Shown: piece after piece, positions 19,175 to 30,619 of the stretch | How positions within the stretch are numbered: position 1 is the first letter of the stretch | How the letters are laid out: each line of letters starts with the position of its first letter | Source: Streptomyces sp. Isolate_45 | GTDB lineage: Bacteria > Actinomycetota > Actinomycetes > Streptomycetales > Streptomycetaceae | Assembly (NCBI RefSeq): GCF_024721315.2 | Contig: NZ_JANFAK020000029.1 | Coordinates: forward strand, 1 to 64,000 | Direction: 5' to 3' | Length of the DNA stretch: 64,000 nucleotides | Translations under genes and position numbers: made by a program | Notes under the pieces: model-generated | The model's input: the letters and a program-made list of their open reading frames with translations, nothing else | Databases searched by the model: none | Told to the model about the DNA's origin: nothing

Positions 19175-20557
19175 GTGGCCGCCGACAAGATCGAAACCAT
19201 CGTCAGCCTGAGCAAGCGCCGTGGCTTCGTTTTCCCGTGCAGTGAGATCTACGGCGGCTCCAAGGCCGCCTGGGACTACGGCCCGCTCGGTGTCGAGCTC
19301 AAGGAGAACATCAAGCGTCAGTGGTGGAAGGCCATGGTCACCGGACGTGAGGACATCGTCGGTATCGACTCCTCCGTGATCCTGGCCCCCGAGGTCTGGG
19401 TGGCTTCCGGTCACGTCGCGACCTTCTCGGACCCGCTGACCGAGTGCACCTCCTGTCACAAGCGTCACCGCGCGGACCACCTTGAAGAGGCGTACGAGGC
19501 CAAGCACGGCCGCGTGCCCGCCAATGGTCTTGCCGACATCAACTGCCCCAACTGCGGTGTGAAGGGCCAGTTCACCGAGCCGAAGCAGTTCTCCGGCATG
19601 CTGGAGACCCACCTCGGCCCGACCCAGGACACCGGCTCGAAGGCGTACCTGCGGCCCGAGACCGCTCAGGGCATCTTCACCAACTTCGCCCAGGTGCAGA
19701 CCACTTCGCGCAAGAAGCCCCCCTTCGGCATCGCGCAGATGGGCAAGTCCTTCCGCAACGAGATCACGCCCGGCAACTTCATCTTCCGCACGCGCGAGTT
19801 CGAGCAGATGGAGATGGAGTTCTTCGTCAAGCCGGGCGAGGACGAGCAGTGGCAGGAGTACTGGATGCAGGAGCGGTGGAACTGGTACCGCGACCTCGGC
19901 ATCCGCGAGGAGAACATCCGCTGGTACGACCACCCGAAGGAGAAGCTCTCCCACTACTCGAAGCGCACCGCCGACATCGAGTACCGCTTCAACTTCGGTG
20001 GCAACGAGTTCTCCGAGCTCGAAGGCGTCGCCAACCGCACCGACTTCGACCTCAAGGCCCACTCGGCGGCCTCGGGCCAGGACCTCGTCTACTTCGACCA
20101 GGAGACGAAGGAGAAGTACACCCCGTACGTCATCGAGCCGGCGGCCGGTGTCAACCGCGCCATGCTCGCCTTCATGCTCGACGCGTTCAACGAGGACGAG
20201 GCCCCGAACGCCAAGGGCGTCATGGAGAAGCGCACCGTGATGCGCTTCGACCCGCGCCTGGCCCCGATCAAGGTCGCCGTGCTGCCGCTGTCCCGCAACG
20301 CGCAGCTGTCGCCGAAGGCCAAGGGCCTCGCCGCCGACCTGCGCAAGTTCTGGAACATCGAGTTCGACGACGCGGGCGCCATCGGCCGCCGCTACCGTCG
20401 CCAGGACGAGATCGGTACGCCGTTCTGCGTCACCGTCGACTTCGACACCCTGGACGACAACGCGGTGACCGTGCGCGAGCGCGACACCATGAAGCAGGAG
20501 CGCGTCTCCCTGGACCAGATCCAGAGCTACCTGGGCAGCCGTCTGCTCGGTTGCTAG
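19175..20557 (+). CDS. glyS: Glycyl-tRNA synthetase (class II, homodimeric type)
   Basis: The enzyme charges tRNA-Gly. The 460-residue protein is the archaeal/eukaryotic-like alpha2 type, as in other actinobacteria. Class II motif 2 lies in [25 protein letters not shown] and motif 3 near [16 protein letters not shown] zinc-binding insertion has [12 protein letters not shown] and CPNCG. The C-terminal anticodon-binding domain starts near [11 protein letters not shown]. The GTG start at 19175 gives the usual N-terminus [17 protein letters not shown]. Confidence 0.97.
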   Translation: MAADKIETIVSLSKRRGFVFPCSEIYGGSKAAWDYGPLGVELKENIKRQWWKAMVTGREDIVGIDSSVILAPEVWVASGHVATFSDPLTECTSCHKRHRADHLEEAYEAKHGRVPANGLADINCPNCGVKGQFTEPKQFSGMLETHLGPTQDTGSKAYLRPETAQGIFTNFAQVQTTSRKKPPFGIAQMGKSFRNEITPGNFIFRTREFEQMEMEFFVKPGEDEQWQEYWMQERWNWYRDLGIREENIRWYDHPKEKLSHYSKRTADIEYRFNFGGNEFSELEGVANRTDFDLKAHSAASGQDLVYFDQETKEKYTPYVIEPAAGVNRAMLAFMLDAFNEDEAPNAKGVMEKRTVMRFDPRLAPIKVAVLPLSRNAQLSPKAKGLAADLRKFWNIEFDDAGAIGRRYRRQDEIGTPFCVTVDFDTLDDNAVTVRERDTMKQERVSLDQIQSYLGSRLLGC

Positions 20558-20595
20558 TGGCATCCCGGGCCCTCTTCGAAGCGGCCTGAAACGAC

Positions 20596-20632
20596 CGGTG
20601 GCCCGGTGCGCGATCCGCGCGCCGGGCCACCG
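20596..20632. terminator. Bidirectional terminator between glyS and the VC0807-type gene
   Basis: A 17-bp stem with one G-T pair and a three-base loop (ATC) runs from CGGTGGCCCGG to CCGGGCCACCG. It lies between convergent genes, 39 bases after the glyS stop. Confidence 0.85.
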
Positions 20633-20649
20633 TCGTCCCGCCTCACGCC

Positions 20650-21408
20650 CTACGCGGGCGCGCCGCCGCGACCGGCCTCGGCCGGCTCGCTCCGCCCCTC
20701 GGGCACGGCCTCGGCCTCGGCCCGCGCCTTCGCCTCGGCCTGGAGGCGCTCGCCCTCGGCCTGGGAGCGCTTGCCGTAGAGGGCCGTCCAGACGCCGAGG
20801 GCGGCCAGGACGGCGTAGACCATGATCGGACTGACGACCACCATGGTCCTGGTGTTCACGCTGTACGACAGCACGACCCGCACCAGCGCCTCGATCACGT
20901 AGGCCACGCCCCAGACCAGGGTCATGCGGCGCATCGTGGTGCGGAAGCCCTCGTACTGCCACAGGCCGTTCCACCAGGCGGTGCTCTCGGGCGTGCCGTC
21001 GGTGGCGAACTTGCGGCCGAAGTAGAACATCAACGGGCGCTTGGCGAGCAGGGTGGCCAGACAGAGCACGCCGAACAGCCCCGTCACGGCTGAGTCCTTG
21101 ATCAGCAGGGTCCTGGCCGAGTGGTCCCCGACGAGTCCCACCACGGCGGTGATGACCAGGAACACCATGGTGACCACGGCGAACTCGTCGACCTTGCGGC
21201 GCCAGGCCACGTGGATCACGGTGTCGAGGACGGGCCAGGCGCCGCTCAGCAGCAGGGCCGGGAACTCCTCCCAACCCCGGCTGCCGGTCAGGACGTTGTA
21301 GGTGATGATCGGCGCGACCACGTTGAGCCCGATGGTCAGGAGCCAACCGAGTGCGGTGGCGACGCCCGATCGGGCGGGTGCGGCGGGTCGAGCGACCTGG
21401 GTGGACAT
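20650..21408 (-). CDS. VC0807 family integral membrane protein
   Basis: The 252-residue protein has five to six membrane helices. It includes the family-typical start of the first helix (GWLLTIGLNVVAPIITYNVLT), a conserved acidic/His segment PVLDTVIHVAWRRKVDEFAVV and RPLMFYFGRKFA. The C-terminus is a charged helix rich in Ala and Glu. The function of the family is not known. ATG 21408 was chosen because GGGGGAAG precedes it; an upstream frame start at 21474 lacks a ribosome site. Confidence 0.8.
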   Translation of the reverse strand: MSTQVARPAAPARSGVATALGWLLTIGLNVVAPIITYNVLTGSRGWEEFPALLLSGAWPVLDTVIHVAWRRKVDEFAVVTMVFLVITAVVGLVGDHSARTLLIKDSAVTGLFGVLCLATLLAKRPLMFYFGRKFATDGTPESTAWWNGLWQYEGFRTTMRRMTLVWGVAYVIEALVRVVLSYSVNTRTMVVVSPIMVYAVLAALGVWTALYGKRSQAEGERLQAEAKARAEAEAVPEGRSEPAEAGRGGAPA

Positions 21409-21629
21409 GCTTCCCCCTGGTGTGCCTCGTGCGTGCGGTCCAGGGGACCGTAGGCAGCAAGATGGCATGGACAAGCCATCGAGTGCCCAAAATGATCGTC
21501 AAGACACCCGGGCCATCGAATTCCGGGCATCGCGGCGAACGGGTCCGCCTCGAACCGAGGGGCGGGGGGAGCGCGGGAGCGCGCAGGAGCCGGGAAGGCC
21601 GCACCCCGGCCGGACCCCGGCGCCGGAAC

Positions 21630-22223
21630 TCAGGCGCGCAGGCCCCGGATCACGAGCGCGGTGACCGCCTCGAACTCGGTGAGGATCGACGGCGAGAGCC
21701 AGTCCGCCGCGTACTGGGGATCGTGGAACCGTCCGGTGGCGTGGAAGACCGCGCGGGCGGCGGCCCGGACGTCGGGCGCTGACAGGGTCCCGTCCTCGAC
21801 GCCCTCGGCGATGATCCCGGCCAGCTGGTCGATCAGCTCGGTGAGGTGCGCGTCGACCGTGCCGCTGTTCTCGGCGAGCAGCACCGTGTAGGTGGCGAAC
21901 AGCTCGGGGTCGTCACCGGCCTTGTGGCGCTTGGCCTCGAAGAGGGCCTCCAGCCACGTCTCCAGCTTGGAGGGGGCCGGCTCGGCCGGAGCCGAGGCGA
22001 TCTTCTCCAGCATCACGACGCTCTTGGCGAGCCACCGGTCGGTGACCGCCTCGCGCAGAGCCGCCTTCGAGGGGAAGTGCCGGTAGACGCTGCCGTGGCT
22101 GACTCCCAGGGCGCGCGCCACGTCCACCACGGTCGCCTTGGTGGGGCCGAAGCGGCGCAGCACTTCCTCGGTGGTTTCGAGGATGCGCTCGGGGGTCAGG
22201 GGCTCGGCGGCAGCGGGAGGCAT
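21630..22223 (-). CDS. TetR family transcriptional regulator
   Basis: The 197-residue protein has the TetR helix-turn-helix at residues about 13-60 (TKATVVDVARALGVSHGSVYRHFPSKAALREAV). The C-terminal ligand domain resembles TetR_C members with a DPELFATYTVLLAENSG segment. It lies 21 bases downstream of the aldo/keto reductase gene on the same strand, so the two form an operon. The 15-bp-arm palindrome over the reductase promoter (23337-23372) is its likely operator. Confidence 0.9.
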   Translation of the reverse strand: MPPAAAEPLTPERILETTEEVLRRFGPTKATVVDVARALGVSHGSVYRHFPSKAALREAVTDRWLAKSVVMLEKIASAPAEPAPSKLETWLEALFEAKRHKAGDDPELFATYTVLLAENSGTVDAHLTELIDQLAGIIAEGVEDGTLSAPDVRAAARAVFHATGRFHDPQYAADWLSPSILTEFEAVTALVIRGLRA

Positions 22224-22244
22224 GAGTACGACCGTACAGCCGCT

Positions 22245-23321
22245 TCAGTGCTCGCTGTCGAGGTGGGCCATCTGCGCCGCCGGGTAGCGCTCGCCCACCG
22301 CGGCACCGGCCGGTACGGCCTCCTCGACAGCCGCCAGGTCGGCTGCGGTCAGTTCCACCCGCATGGCACCGAGTGCCTCGGTGAGCCGGTCCCGGCGCCG
22401 GGCACCGACCAGCGGAACGATGTCCTCGCCGCGCGCGAGCACCCAGGCGATGGCGATCTGGGCGACGCTCACACCCTTCTCCTCGGCGACCTTGCGCAGG
22501 GCCTCGACCAGGTCGAGGTTGCGGTCCAGGTTGCCGCCCTGGAAGCGGGGGCTCATGCCCCGGAAGTCGCCCGGGGCCAGTTCCCGCTCCCGCGAGAAGT
22601 GACCGCTGATCAGCCCTCGGGACAGCACCCCGTACGCCGTGACGCCGATCCCGAGCTCGCGGGCCGTGGGCAGGATCTCCGCCTCGATGTTCCGGGAGAT
22701 CAGCGAGTACTCGATCTGGAGGTCCGATATGGGGGCGACGGCGGCGGCCCGCCGCAAGGTGTCGGCGCCGACCTCGGAGAGGCCGATGTGCCGGACGTGC
22801 CCGGCCTGGACGGCCTCGGCGATGGCCCCGACCGTCTCCTCGATCGGCACGTCCGGGTCCACGCGGGCGATCCGGTAGACGTCGACGTGGTCCCGGCCGA
22901 GCCGCTGCAGCGAGTAGGCCAGGAAGTTGCGGACGGCGTCCGGCCGGCCGTCGTACCCGGCGAAGCCGCCCTCGACCGTCCGCAGGGCGCCGAACTTCAC
23001 GCTGGTCAGGGCCCGCTCGCGGGCCGCCGCGGGGGCGGTGCGCAGGGCCTCGTTGATGAGCAGTTCGTTGTGGCCCATCCCGTAGAAGTCGCCGGTGTCG
23101 AGGAGGGCGTTCGTGCCCTCGGGGACGGCCTCGAGGAAGGCGTGGAGGGTGGCGATGGACTCGCTCCGGTCGGCCTCGCCGTACAGGGCGGACATGCCCA
23201 TGCAGCCCAGGCCGAGCGGGAAGACGGAGGGGCCGCTCGCGCCGAGCGTGCGCCGGGCGTTCCCGGCGTCCTGTGCGTCGCCGGTGTCCTGGGCGTCGTT
23301 GGTGTTCTGGTTCGTGGTCAT
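22245..23321 (-). CDS. Aldo/keto reductase
   Basis: The 358-residue NADPH-dependent oxidoreductase is a (beta/alpha)8 barrel. Recognisable parts are GLGCMGMSALYGEAD near the start, the catalytic DTGDFYGMGHNE (Asp and Tyr) and GFAGYDGRPDAVR, then HVDVYRIARVDP. It is closest to the YajO/Tas-like group that reduces aldehydes or ketones; the substrate is unknown. ATG 23321 was chosen because a promoter (TTGAAA, 17 bases, CATTCT) places the transcript start at this codon. Upstream in-frame codons lie in the operator. The first 30 residues are hydrophilic and Asp/Asn-rich. It heads an operon with the TetR gene. Confidence 0.9.
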   Translation of the reverse strand: MTTNQNTNDAQDTGDAQDAGNARRTLGASGPSVFPLGLGCMGMSALYGEADRSESIATLHAFLEAVPEGTNALLDTGDFYGMGHNELLINEALRTAPAAARERALTSVKFGALRTVEGGFAGYDGRPDAVRNFLAYSLQRLGRDHVDVYRIARVDPDVPIEETVGAIAEAVQAGHVRHIGLSEVGADTLRRAAAVAPISDLQIEYSLISRNIEAEILPTARELGIGVTAYGVLSRGLISGHFSRERELAPGDFRGMSPRFQGGNLDRNLDLVEALRKVAEEKGVSVAQIAIAWVLARGEDIVPLVGARRRDRLTEALGAMRVELTAADLAAVEEAVPAGAAVGERYPAAQMAHLDSEH

Positions 23322-23327
23322 GCAACG

Positions 23328-23372
23328 AGAATGGCATGACGGGTGACAGATTTCAATATCTGTCACCCGTCA
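23328..23372 (-). promoter_or_regulatory. Promoter with palindromic operator for the aldo/keto reductase-TetR operon
   Basis: Perfect 15-bp arms (TGACGGGTGACAGAT at 23337-23351 and its complement at 23358-23372) flank the six-base spacer TTCAAT. On the minus strand the -35 TTGAAA (23356-23351) lies in the centre, and the -10 CATTCT (23333-23328) ends six bases before the ATG. Binding would block RNA polymerase. As it also lies after the end of the upstream exporter gene it may add a terminator function. Confidence 0.7.
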
Positions 23373-23416
23373 GTGCGATGGGGCGCCTCGCGGTGGGGAG
23401 GGGCCGGCGGCGGAGC

Positions 23417-24871
23417 CTACGAACGCGGGGCCCCGACCGGGGCGGAGCCCTGCCCGGGCGGGTCCGGCTCCAGCGCCGCGGCGGTGCGCAGGGCGGTCTC
23501 GCGCGCCCAGCGGCCGTTGGTGGCGGCGCCGACCAGCAGGACGAGCAGCCCGCAGACGGTGATGATCCAGTAGGCGGGTTTGGCGGCCGCCGTGAACTCC
23601 CCGCCGCCCGCCGTCCCGGCAGCCAGCACGGCGCCGATCACGGCGACCCCCAGCGTCCCGCCGGTCTGCCGACTGGTGGCGGCCACGGCCGCCGCGACCC
23701 CGGCCTGGGAACGCGGCATCCCGGACACGGCCGTATTGGTGATCGGGGCGTTGACCATGCCGAAGCCCAGGCCGAAGAGCATGAACCCGGCGAACATCAG
23801 GGGTGTGGAGGTCTCCGCCGAGAAGGCCGCGAACAGGAGCCCGCTCGCCCCCATCGCCCCGCCCGCGATCAGCAGCGGCAGCCGGGGACCCCGACTGCCG
23901 GTCAGCCGTCCCGACAGGGGCGCGAAGAGCAGGGTCAGCCCGGCCATCGGCACCATGTAGAGCCCGGCGTGCAGGGCGCTGAGCCCCCGTACGTCCTGGA
24001 GGTACAGGGTGTTCAGGAAGAGGAACCCGGACAGCGCGGCGAAGGCGCTGACGGCGCACACGGTCGCCCCGCTGAAGGGAGCGCTGCGGAAGAACCGCAG
24101 GTCGATCAGCGGCTCCTCGCGCCGGGGCTCGTACAGCAGCAGCCCCACCAGCGAGGCGACGGCCACGAGGCCGCACCCCAGGATCAGGGGGGAGCCCAGG
24201 CCGGCGGCCGGGGCCTCGATGATCCCGTACGTCAGCGAGCCCAGCAGGCCCATGATCAGCAGCTGTCCGACCGGGTCCGGCCGGCGCGCGTGCGGGGCCC
24301 GGGAGTCGGGGACGTGCCGCAGGGTCAGCCAGAGGGCCACGAGTCCGATCGGCAGGTTCACCCAGAAGATGGACCGCCAGCCCACCGAGTCCACCAGCAC
24401 GCCGCCGATCACGGGACCCGCCGCCATGGAGAGACCGGCGACCGCCCCCCAGATGCCGATGGCACGGGCCCGTTCGGCCGGATCGGTGAAGGTGTTGGTG
24501 ATGATCGAGATGGCGACGGGGTTGAGCATCGCCGCACCGACGGCCTGGACCATCCGGAAGGTGATGAGCCAGCCCAGCCCGGGGGCGAGGGAGCACAGCA
24601 GGGAGCCCAGGGTGAAGAGGATCAGACCGGTGACGAAGACCTTGCGGCGGCCGATCCGGTCGGCGGTGGAGCCCGCGAGCATCAGCAGCGAGGCCATGAC
24701 GAGGGTGTAGGCGTCGATGGTCCACTGCATGCCCGCGACCGAGGCGCCCAGATCCTGGCGCATCGAGGGCAGCGCCACGTTGAGGACGGTGTTGTCGAGG
24801 CTGACGATGAGCAGGCTGATGCAGCAGATCGCCAGGACGAGCGTGCGTTGCCGTTGACTCGGCTCGATCAT
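23417..24871 (-). CDS. MFS transporter, DHA2 (14-helix drug exporter) family
   Basis: The 484-residue membrane protein has 14 helices. The first helix ends in LDNTVLNVALPSM, the DHA2 motif D1 (LDxTVxNVALP), and the motif A-like segment STADRIGRRKVF follows helix 2. The antiporter motif C lies in AGLSMAAGPVIGGVLVDSVGWR. It exports drugs or metabolites by proton exchange; the substrate is unknown. ATG 24871 is the only start that begins just before helix 1. It lies upstream of the aldo/keto reductase-TetR operon on the same strand and may belong to the same detoxification function. Confidence 0.9.
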   Translation of the reverse strand: MIEPSQRQRTLVLAICCISLLIVSLDNTVLNVALPSMRQDLGASVAGMQWTIDAYTLVMASLLMLAGSTADRIGRRKVFVTGLILFTLGSLLCSLAPGLGWLITFRMVQAVGAAMLNPVAISIITNTFTDPAERARAIGIWGAVAGLSMAAGPVIGGVLVDSVGWRSIFWVNLPIGLVALWLTLRHVPDSRAPHARRPDPVGQLLIMGLLGSLTYGIIEAPAAGLGSPLILGCGLVAVASLVGLLLYEPRREEPLIDLRFFRSAPFSGATVCAVSAFAALSGFLFLNTLYLQDVRGLSALHAGLYMVPMAGLTLLFAPLSGRLTGSRGPRLPLLIAGGAMGASGLLFAAFSAETSTPLMFAGFMLFGLGFGMVNAPITNTAVSGMPRSQAGVAAAVAATSRQTGGTLGVAVIGAVLAAGTAGGGEFTAAAKPAYWIITVCGLLVLLVGAATNGRWARETALRTAAALEPDPPGQGSAPVGAPRS

Positions 24872-24911
24872 GGGGCCGATCGTACGTCCGCACCTCCGAC
24901 CCGGCATGCGG

Positions 24912-24917
24912 GACAAT
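24912..24917 (+). promoter_or_regulatory. -10-like hexamer of dusB
   Basis: GACAAT ends six bases before the dusB ATG. The 15-base string GACAATGGGCGGATG is nearly identical to that of recO. No Shine-Dalgarno sequence is present, which suggests a leaderless mRNA. Confidence 0.45.
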
Positions 24918-24923
24918 GGGCGG

Positions 24924-26066
24924 ATGACCACGCTTCCCCAGCCCCTCGCGATCGGCCCGCACACCGTGCAGCCCCCGGTGGTGCTCGCGCCGATGGCCGG
25001 GATCACCAATGCCCCCTTCCGCACGCTCTGCCGCGAGTTCTCGGGCGGCAAGGGGCTGTTCGTGAGCGAAATGATCACGACCCGCGCCCTGGTCGAGCGC
25101 AACGACAAGACCATGCAGATGATCCACTTCGACGCGACCGAGAAGCCCCGCTCGATCCAGCTGTACGGGGTGGACCCGGCGACCGTCGGCAAGGCCGTCC
25201 GGATGATCGTCGACGAGGACCGCGCCGACCACATCGACCTCAACTTCGGGTGCCCCGTCCCCAAGGTCACCCGCAAGGGCGGCGGCTCGGCGCTCCCGTA
25301 CAAGCGGAACCTGCTGCGCGCCATCCTGCGCGAGGCCGTCGCGGGCGCCGGGGACCTGCCGGTCACCATGAAGATGCGCAAGGGCATCAACGACGAGCAC
25401 CTCACCTACCTCGACGCGGGTCGGATCGCCGTCGAGGAGGGCGTCACCGCCATAGCCCTGCACGGCCGGACCACGGCCCAGCACTACGGCGGCACCGCGG
25501 ACTGGGAGGCCATCGCGCGCCTCAAGGAGCACGTGCCGGAGATCCCGGTCCTCGGCAACGGCGACATCTGGTGCGCCGAGGACGCGCTGCGCATGGTTCG
25601 CGAGACCGGCTGCGACGGCGTCGTGGTCGGGCGCGGCTGCCTGGGCCGGCCGTGGCTCTTCAACGACCTGGTCGCGGCCTTCGAGGGCCGCCCCGAGGAC
25701 TTCCACAAGCCCACCCTGCGCGAGGTCGCGGTCACCATGCACCGGCACGCCGAGCTGCTGGGGGAGTGGATCGGTGACGAGGCGCGCGGGGTGATCGACT
25801 TCCGTAAGCACGTGGCCTGGTACCTGAAGGGCTTCGCCGTCGGATCGGAGATGCGCCAGAAGCTGGCGGTCACCTCCTCCCTGGCGGAACTGGACGCTCA
25901 TTTGAGCGAGCTGGATCTGGATCAGTCGTGGCCCGAGAGTGCGGACGGCCCGCGGGGTCGGACGTCCGGAAACAACCGAGTTGTCCTGCCTGAGGGCTGG
26001 CTGAAGGATCCGTACGACTGCGCGGGTGTGAGCGAGGACGCGGAGCTGGACACTTCCGGAGGCTGA
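24924..26066 (+). CDS. dusB: tRNA dihydrouridine synthase
   Basis: Dus enzymes reduce uridines in the D-loop of tRNA with FMN and NADPH. The 380-residue protein has the FMN-barrel start VVLAPMAGITNAPFRTLCREF, the catalytic cysteine in LNFGCPVPKVTRKGGGSALP, and the phosphate-binding VVVGRGCLGRPWLF. The C-terminal helical domain includes HVAWYLKGF. The length is typical of actinobacterial DusB. It diverges from the DHA2 exporter across 52 bases. In E. coli dusB is paired with fis; no such partner occurs here. Confidence 0.95.
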   Translation: MTTLPQPLAIGPHTVQPPVVLAPMAGITNAPFRTLCREFSGGKGLFVSEMITTRALVERNDKTMQMIHFDATEKPRSIQLYGVDPATVGKAVRMIVDEDRADHIDLNFGCPVPKVTRKGGGSALPYKRNLLRAILREAVAGAGDLPVTMKMRKGINDEHLTYLDAGRIAVEEGVTAIALHGRTTAQHYGGTADWEAIARLKEHVPEIPVLGNGDIWCAEDALRMVRETGCDGVVVGRGCLGRPWLFNDLVAAFEGRPEDFHKPTLREVAVTMHRHAELLGEWIGDEARGVIDFRKHVAWYLKGFAVGSEMRQKLAVTSSLAELDAHLSELDLDQSWPESADGPRGRTSGNNRVVLPEGWLKDPYDCAGVSEDAELDTSGG

Positions 26067-26432
26067 CAAATCGCCCTCCGTGTCGCGTGATATACGCCAC
26101 GCATGGGAGAGGTTTCGCTCAGATGAGCAAAAAGGTCACGGGTAAGACTTTCAAAGGGTGGCACTGGGTGCCACACTTTGTGTGTTCAGGACTTGAACGC
26201 AAATGTATCGATGATCGCTCATCCGAGCGTGATCAGGCCTCTGTGGGCCCCTCCGCCTTCGGAAGATGAACGCTCTTCGTACCTTCCGATTACCCGTGAG
26301 TTACTTTCGATCTGCTGGCGCACGGGTGGTTACAGCCGTATGACGACCAAGTGGACGTACCCATAAGCCTTCGATCTGGGTATGTTCCTGGCCGTCAGGG
26401 CAGCCACCCGAGTCCTCGAGGAGTCGAGACCC
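26067..26432. other. 366-bp intergenic region before ppdk
   Basis: No gene is convincing. A strong hairpin lies at 26152-26180, with 12-pair arms (CAAAG, one mismatch, GTGGCAC), a three-base loop and the complement. It may terminate dusB or bind a regulator. Base composition is clearly less GC-rich than in flanking genes. TATGTT at 26379-26384 is a possible -10 for ppdk, and GAGGAG at 26418-26423 is its ribosome site. Confidence 0.5.
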
Positions 26433-29153
<2,721 letters not shown>

Positions 29154-29181
29154 CCGCCGAACGTCAACGGCCTCCTGACCG

Positions 29182-29218
29182 CGCCCGCCCCGGGTTCCCT
29201 GACTGCCCGGGGCGGGCG
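29182..29218 (+). terminator. ppdk terminator
   Basis: Perfect 13-bp arms (CGCCCGCCCCGGG at 29182-29194 and its complement at 29206-29218) with an 11-base loop begin 28 bases after the ppdk stop. A TTTT run follows eight bases later. Confidence 0.85.
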
Positions 29219-29506
29219 TCGACGTCTTTTCGTAGGGCCCGTTCCGCAAAGTATTCAACAAAGTTTTACGGCGTCAGGCACGTCGGCGCTTCCCTGTGCG
29301 ACCGACCGCCAGGCCCCGCAAAGCCCCCCACGGCCTTCACGGAGCGTTTCGGTCGCACCGGAGTGTGCCTGGCGGACTACAGGATTTCGCTTGTCACGCC
29401 CCTGCCGAAAGGGGTTTCAACTGTGGCCGAAAGGGCGTGGTGACCACGTGTGACGGCATGCATACTCATGGGGCGGGGGGATTGCGGTTGCACAGCTGGG
29501 GGTTCG
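29219..29506. other. 288-bp intergenic region before the ArsR-like gene
   Basis: No gene is supported. The region has repeated GAAAGGG elements (around 29408 and 29428) and the small palindrome CGTGGTGACCACG near 29437-29449, a possible operator for the adjacent ArsR-like regulator. Composition is AT-richer than neighbouring genes. Confidence 0.4.
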
Positions 29507-30526
29507 GTGCTTCGTATCCATTTCACTGGAGTGGACCTGGCACGCGTAAGGATGGCAGGGCGTCCCGATGCGTTGTGGGAAACGATTCTTAGTTTTCACC
29601 GCTTAAGAGACCGGCGCGACGCCCGGCTGTTCGGCGAATGGCGTACGGAAACCCGGAGCCGGTTGAATAGTGAAACAAGGCTGCTCGGTGCCTTGATACC
29701 GGCGCGCGGCTATTTCCCGGATTTCCTCACCCCGACCGAGGGGCAGTACGGCTGGGACGTCGCCCTCGACGCGCTGCGCGGGCTCCGCCCCGAACGGCTG
29801 CGGCGCGAGCTGTCCCTCGTCGGCGCGGGCGCCGGCTTCGGCGCGGCCTTCGGGACGCCGCCGCCGAACCGGCTGCGGGAGTTCATGGACGGCGGCACCA
29901 AACACATGCCCCGGCTGCTGGGCGAACTGCGCGGATACCACCGGGCGGCCGTGGAGCCGTACTGGACCCACATACAGGCCCAGATAGAGGCCGAGCGGGC
30001 CGCGCGCGGTCGGGCCCTGCTCGACGGCGGCGCGGACGAACTGCTCGCCTCGCTGCCGCCGATGCTGCGCTGGCGGGCGCCCGTCCTGGAATGCGAGTAC
30101 CCCGTGGACCGGGACGTGCGACTGCGGGGCCGCGGGCTGCTGCTCCAGCCGTCCTTCTTCTGCCGGCGCACCGCGGTGACCCTGCACGACCCGGAGCTGC
30201 CGCCGGTCCTGGTCTACCCGGCCGCCGCCCAGCTGGCCTCCGCCTCGGCCGGGGGCGAGGGCGGCCGCCCCGAGGAGCTGCGCCAAAGGACCCTGGGCAA
30301 GCTGGTGGGACACACCCGCTCGGTGGTCCTGCGGGCCATCGGCGACGGGGCCACCACCAGCGAGCTCGCCCGCCGGGCCGGGGTCTCCCTGGCCTCGGCG
30401 AGCCAGCACGCCTGCGTGATGCGCGAAGCGGGCCTGGTCACCACGCTGCGCCACGGCAATGCCGTCCTGCACACGGTGACCCCGCTCGGCGCGGCCCTGC
30501 TCAAGGGCGGCGCCGTGGTCTCGTGA
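29507..30526 (+). CDS. ArsR-like winged-helix transcriptional regulator (DUF5937 type)
   Basis: The 339-residue protein begins LRIHFTGVDLARVRMAG, a start shared by many Streptomyces regulators of this type. A long uncharacterised N-terminal region (about 1-250, DUF5937-like) is followed by a C-terminal winged helix. In that helix VLRAIGDGATTSELARRAGVSLASASQHACVMREAGLVTTLRHGNAVLHTVTPLG is the recognition unit. The ligand and targets are unknown. GTG 29507 was chosen over GTG 29450 because the conserved N-terminus begins there. Confidence 0.85.
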   Translation: MLRIHFTGVDLARVRMAGRPDALWETILSFHRLRDRRDARLFGEWRTETRSRLNSETRLLGALIPARGYFPDFLTPTEGQYGWDVALDALRGLRPERLRRELSLVGAGAGFGAAFGTPPPNRLREFMDGGTKHMPRLLGELRGYHRAAVEPYWTHIQAQIEAERAARGRALLDGGADELLASLPPMLRWRAPVLECEYPVDRDVRLRGRGLLLQPSFFCRRTAVTLHDPELPPVLVYPAAAQLASASAGGEGGRPEELRQRTLGKLVGHTRSVVLRAIGDGATTSELARRAGVSLASASQHACVMREAGLVTTLRHGNAVLHTVTPLGAALLKGGAVVS

Positions 30527-30553
30527 CGGGGCGCGCGCGAGTTCACGTACGCG

Positions 30554-30591
30554 GTCCCGCGCGGCCCGGGGTCTCCGGGGCCGCGCGGGAC
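30554..30591. terminator. Bidirectional terminator between the ArsR-like and PhoX-like genes
   Basis: A 14-bp stem with arms GTCCCGCGCGGCCC and its complement and a ten-base G/C-rich loop lies between convergent genes. Confidence 0.8.
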
Positions 30592-30619
30592 GTAGGTGCC
30601 GGAGGTGCCGGCAGGGGCG

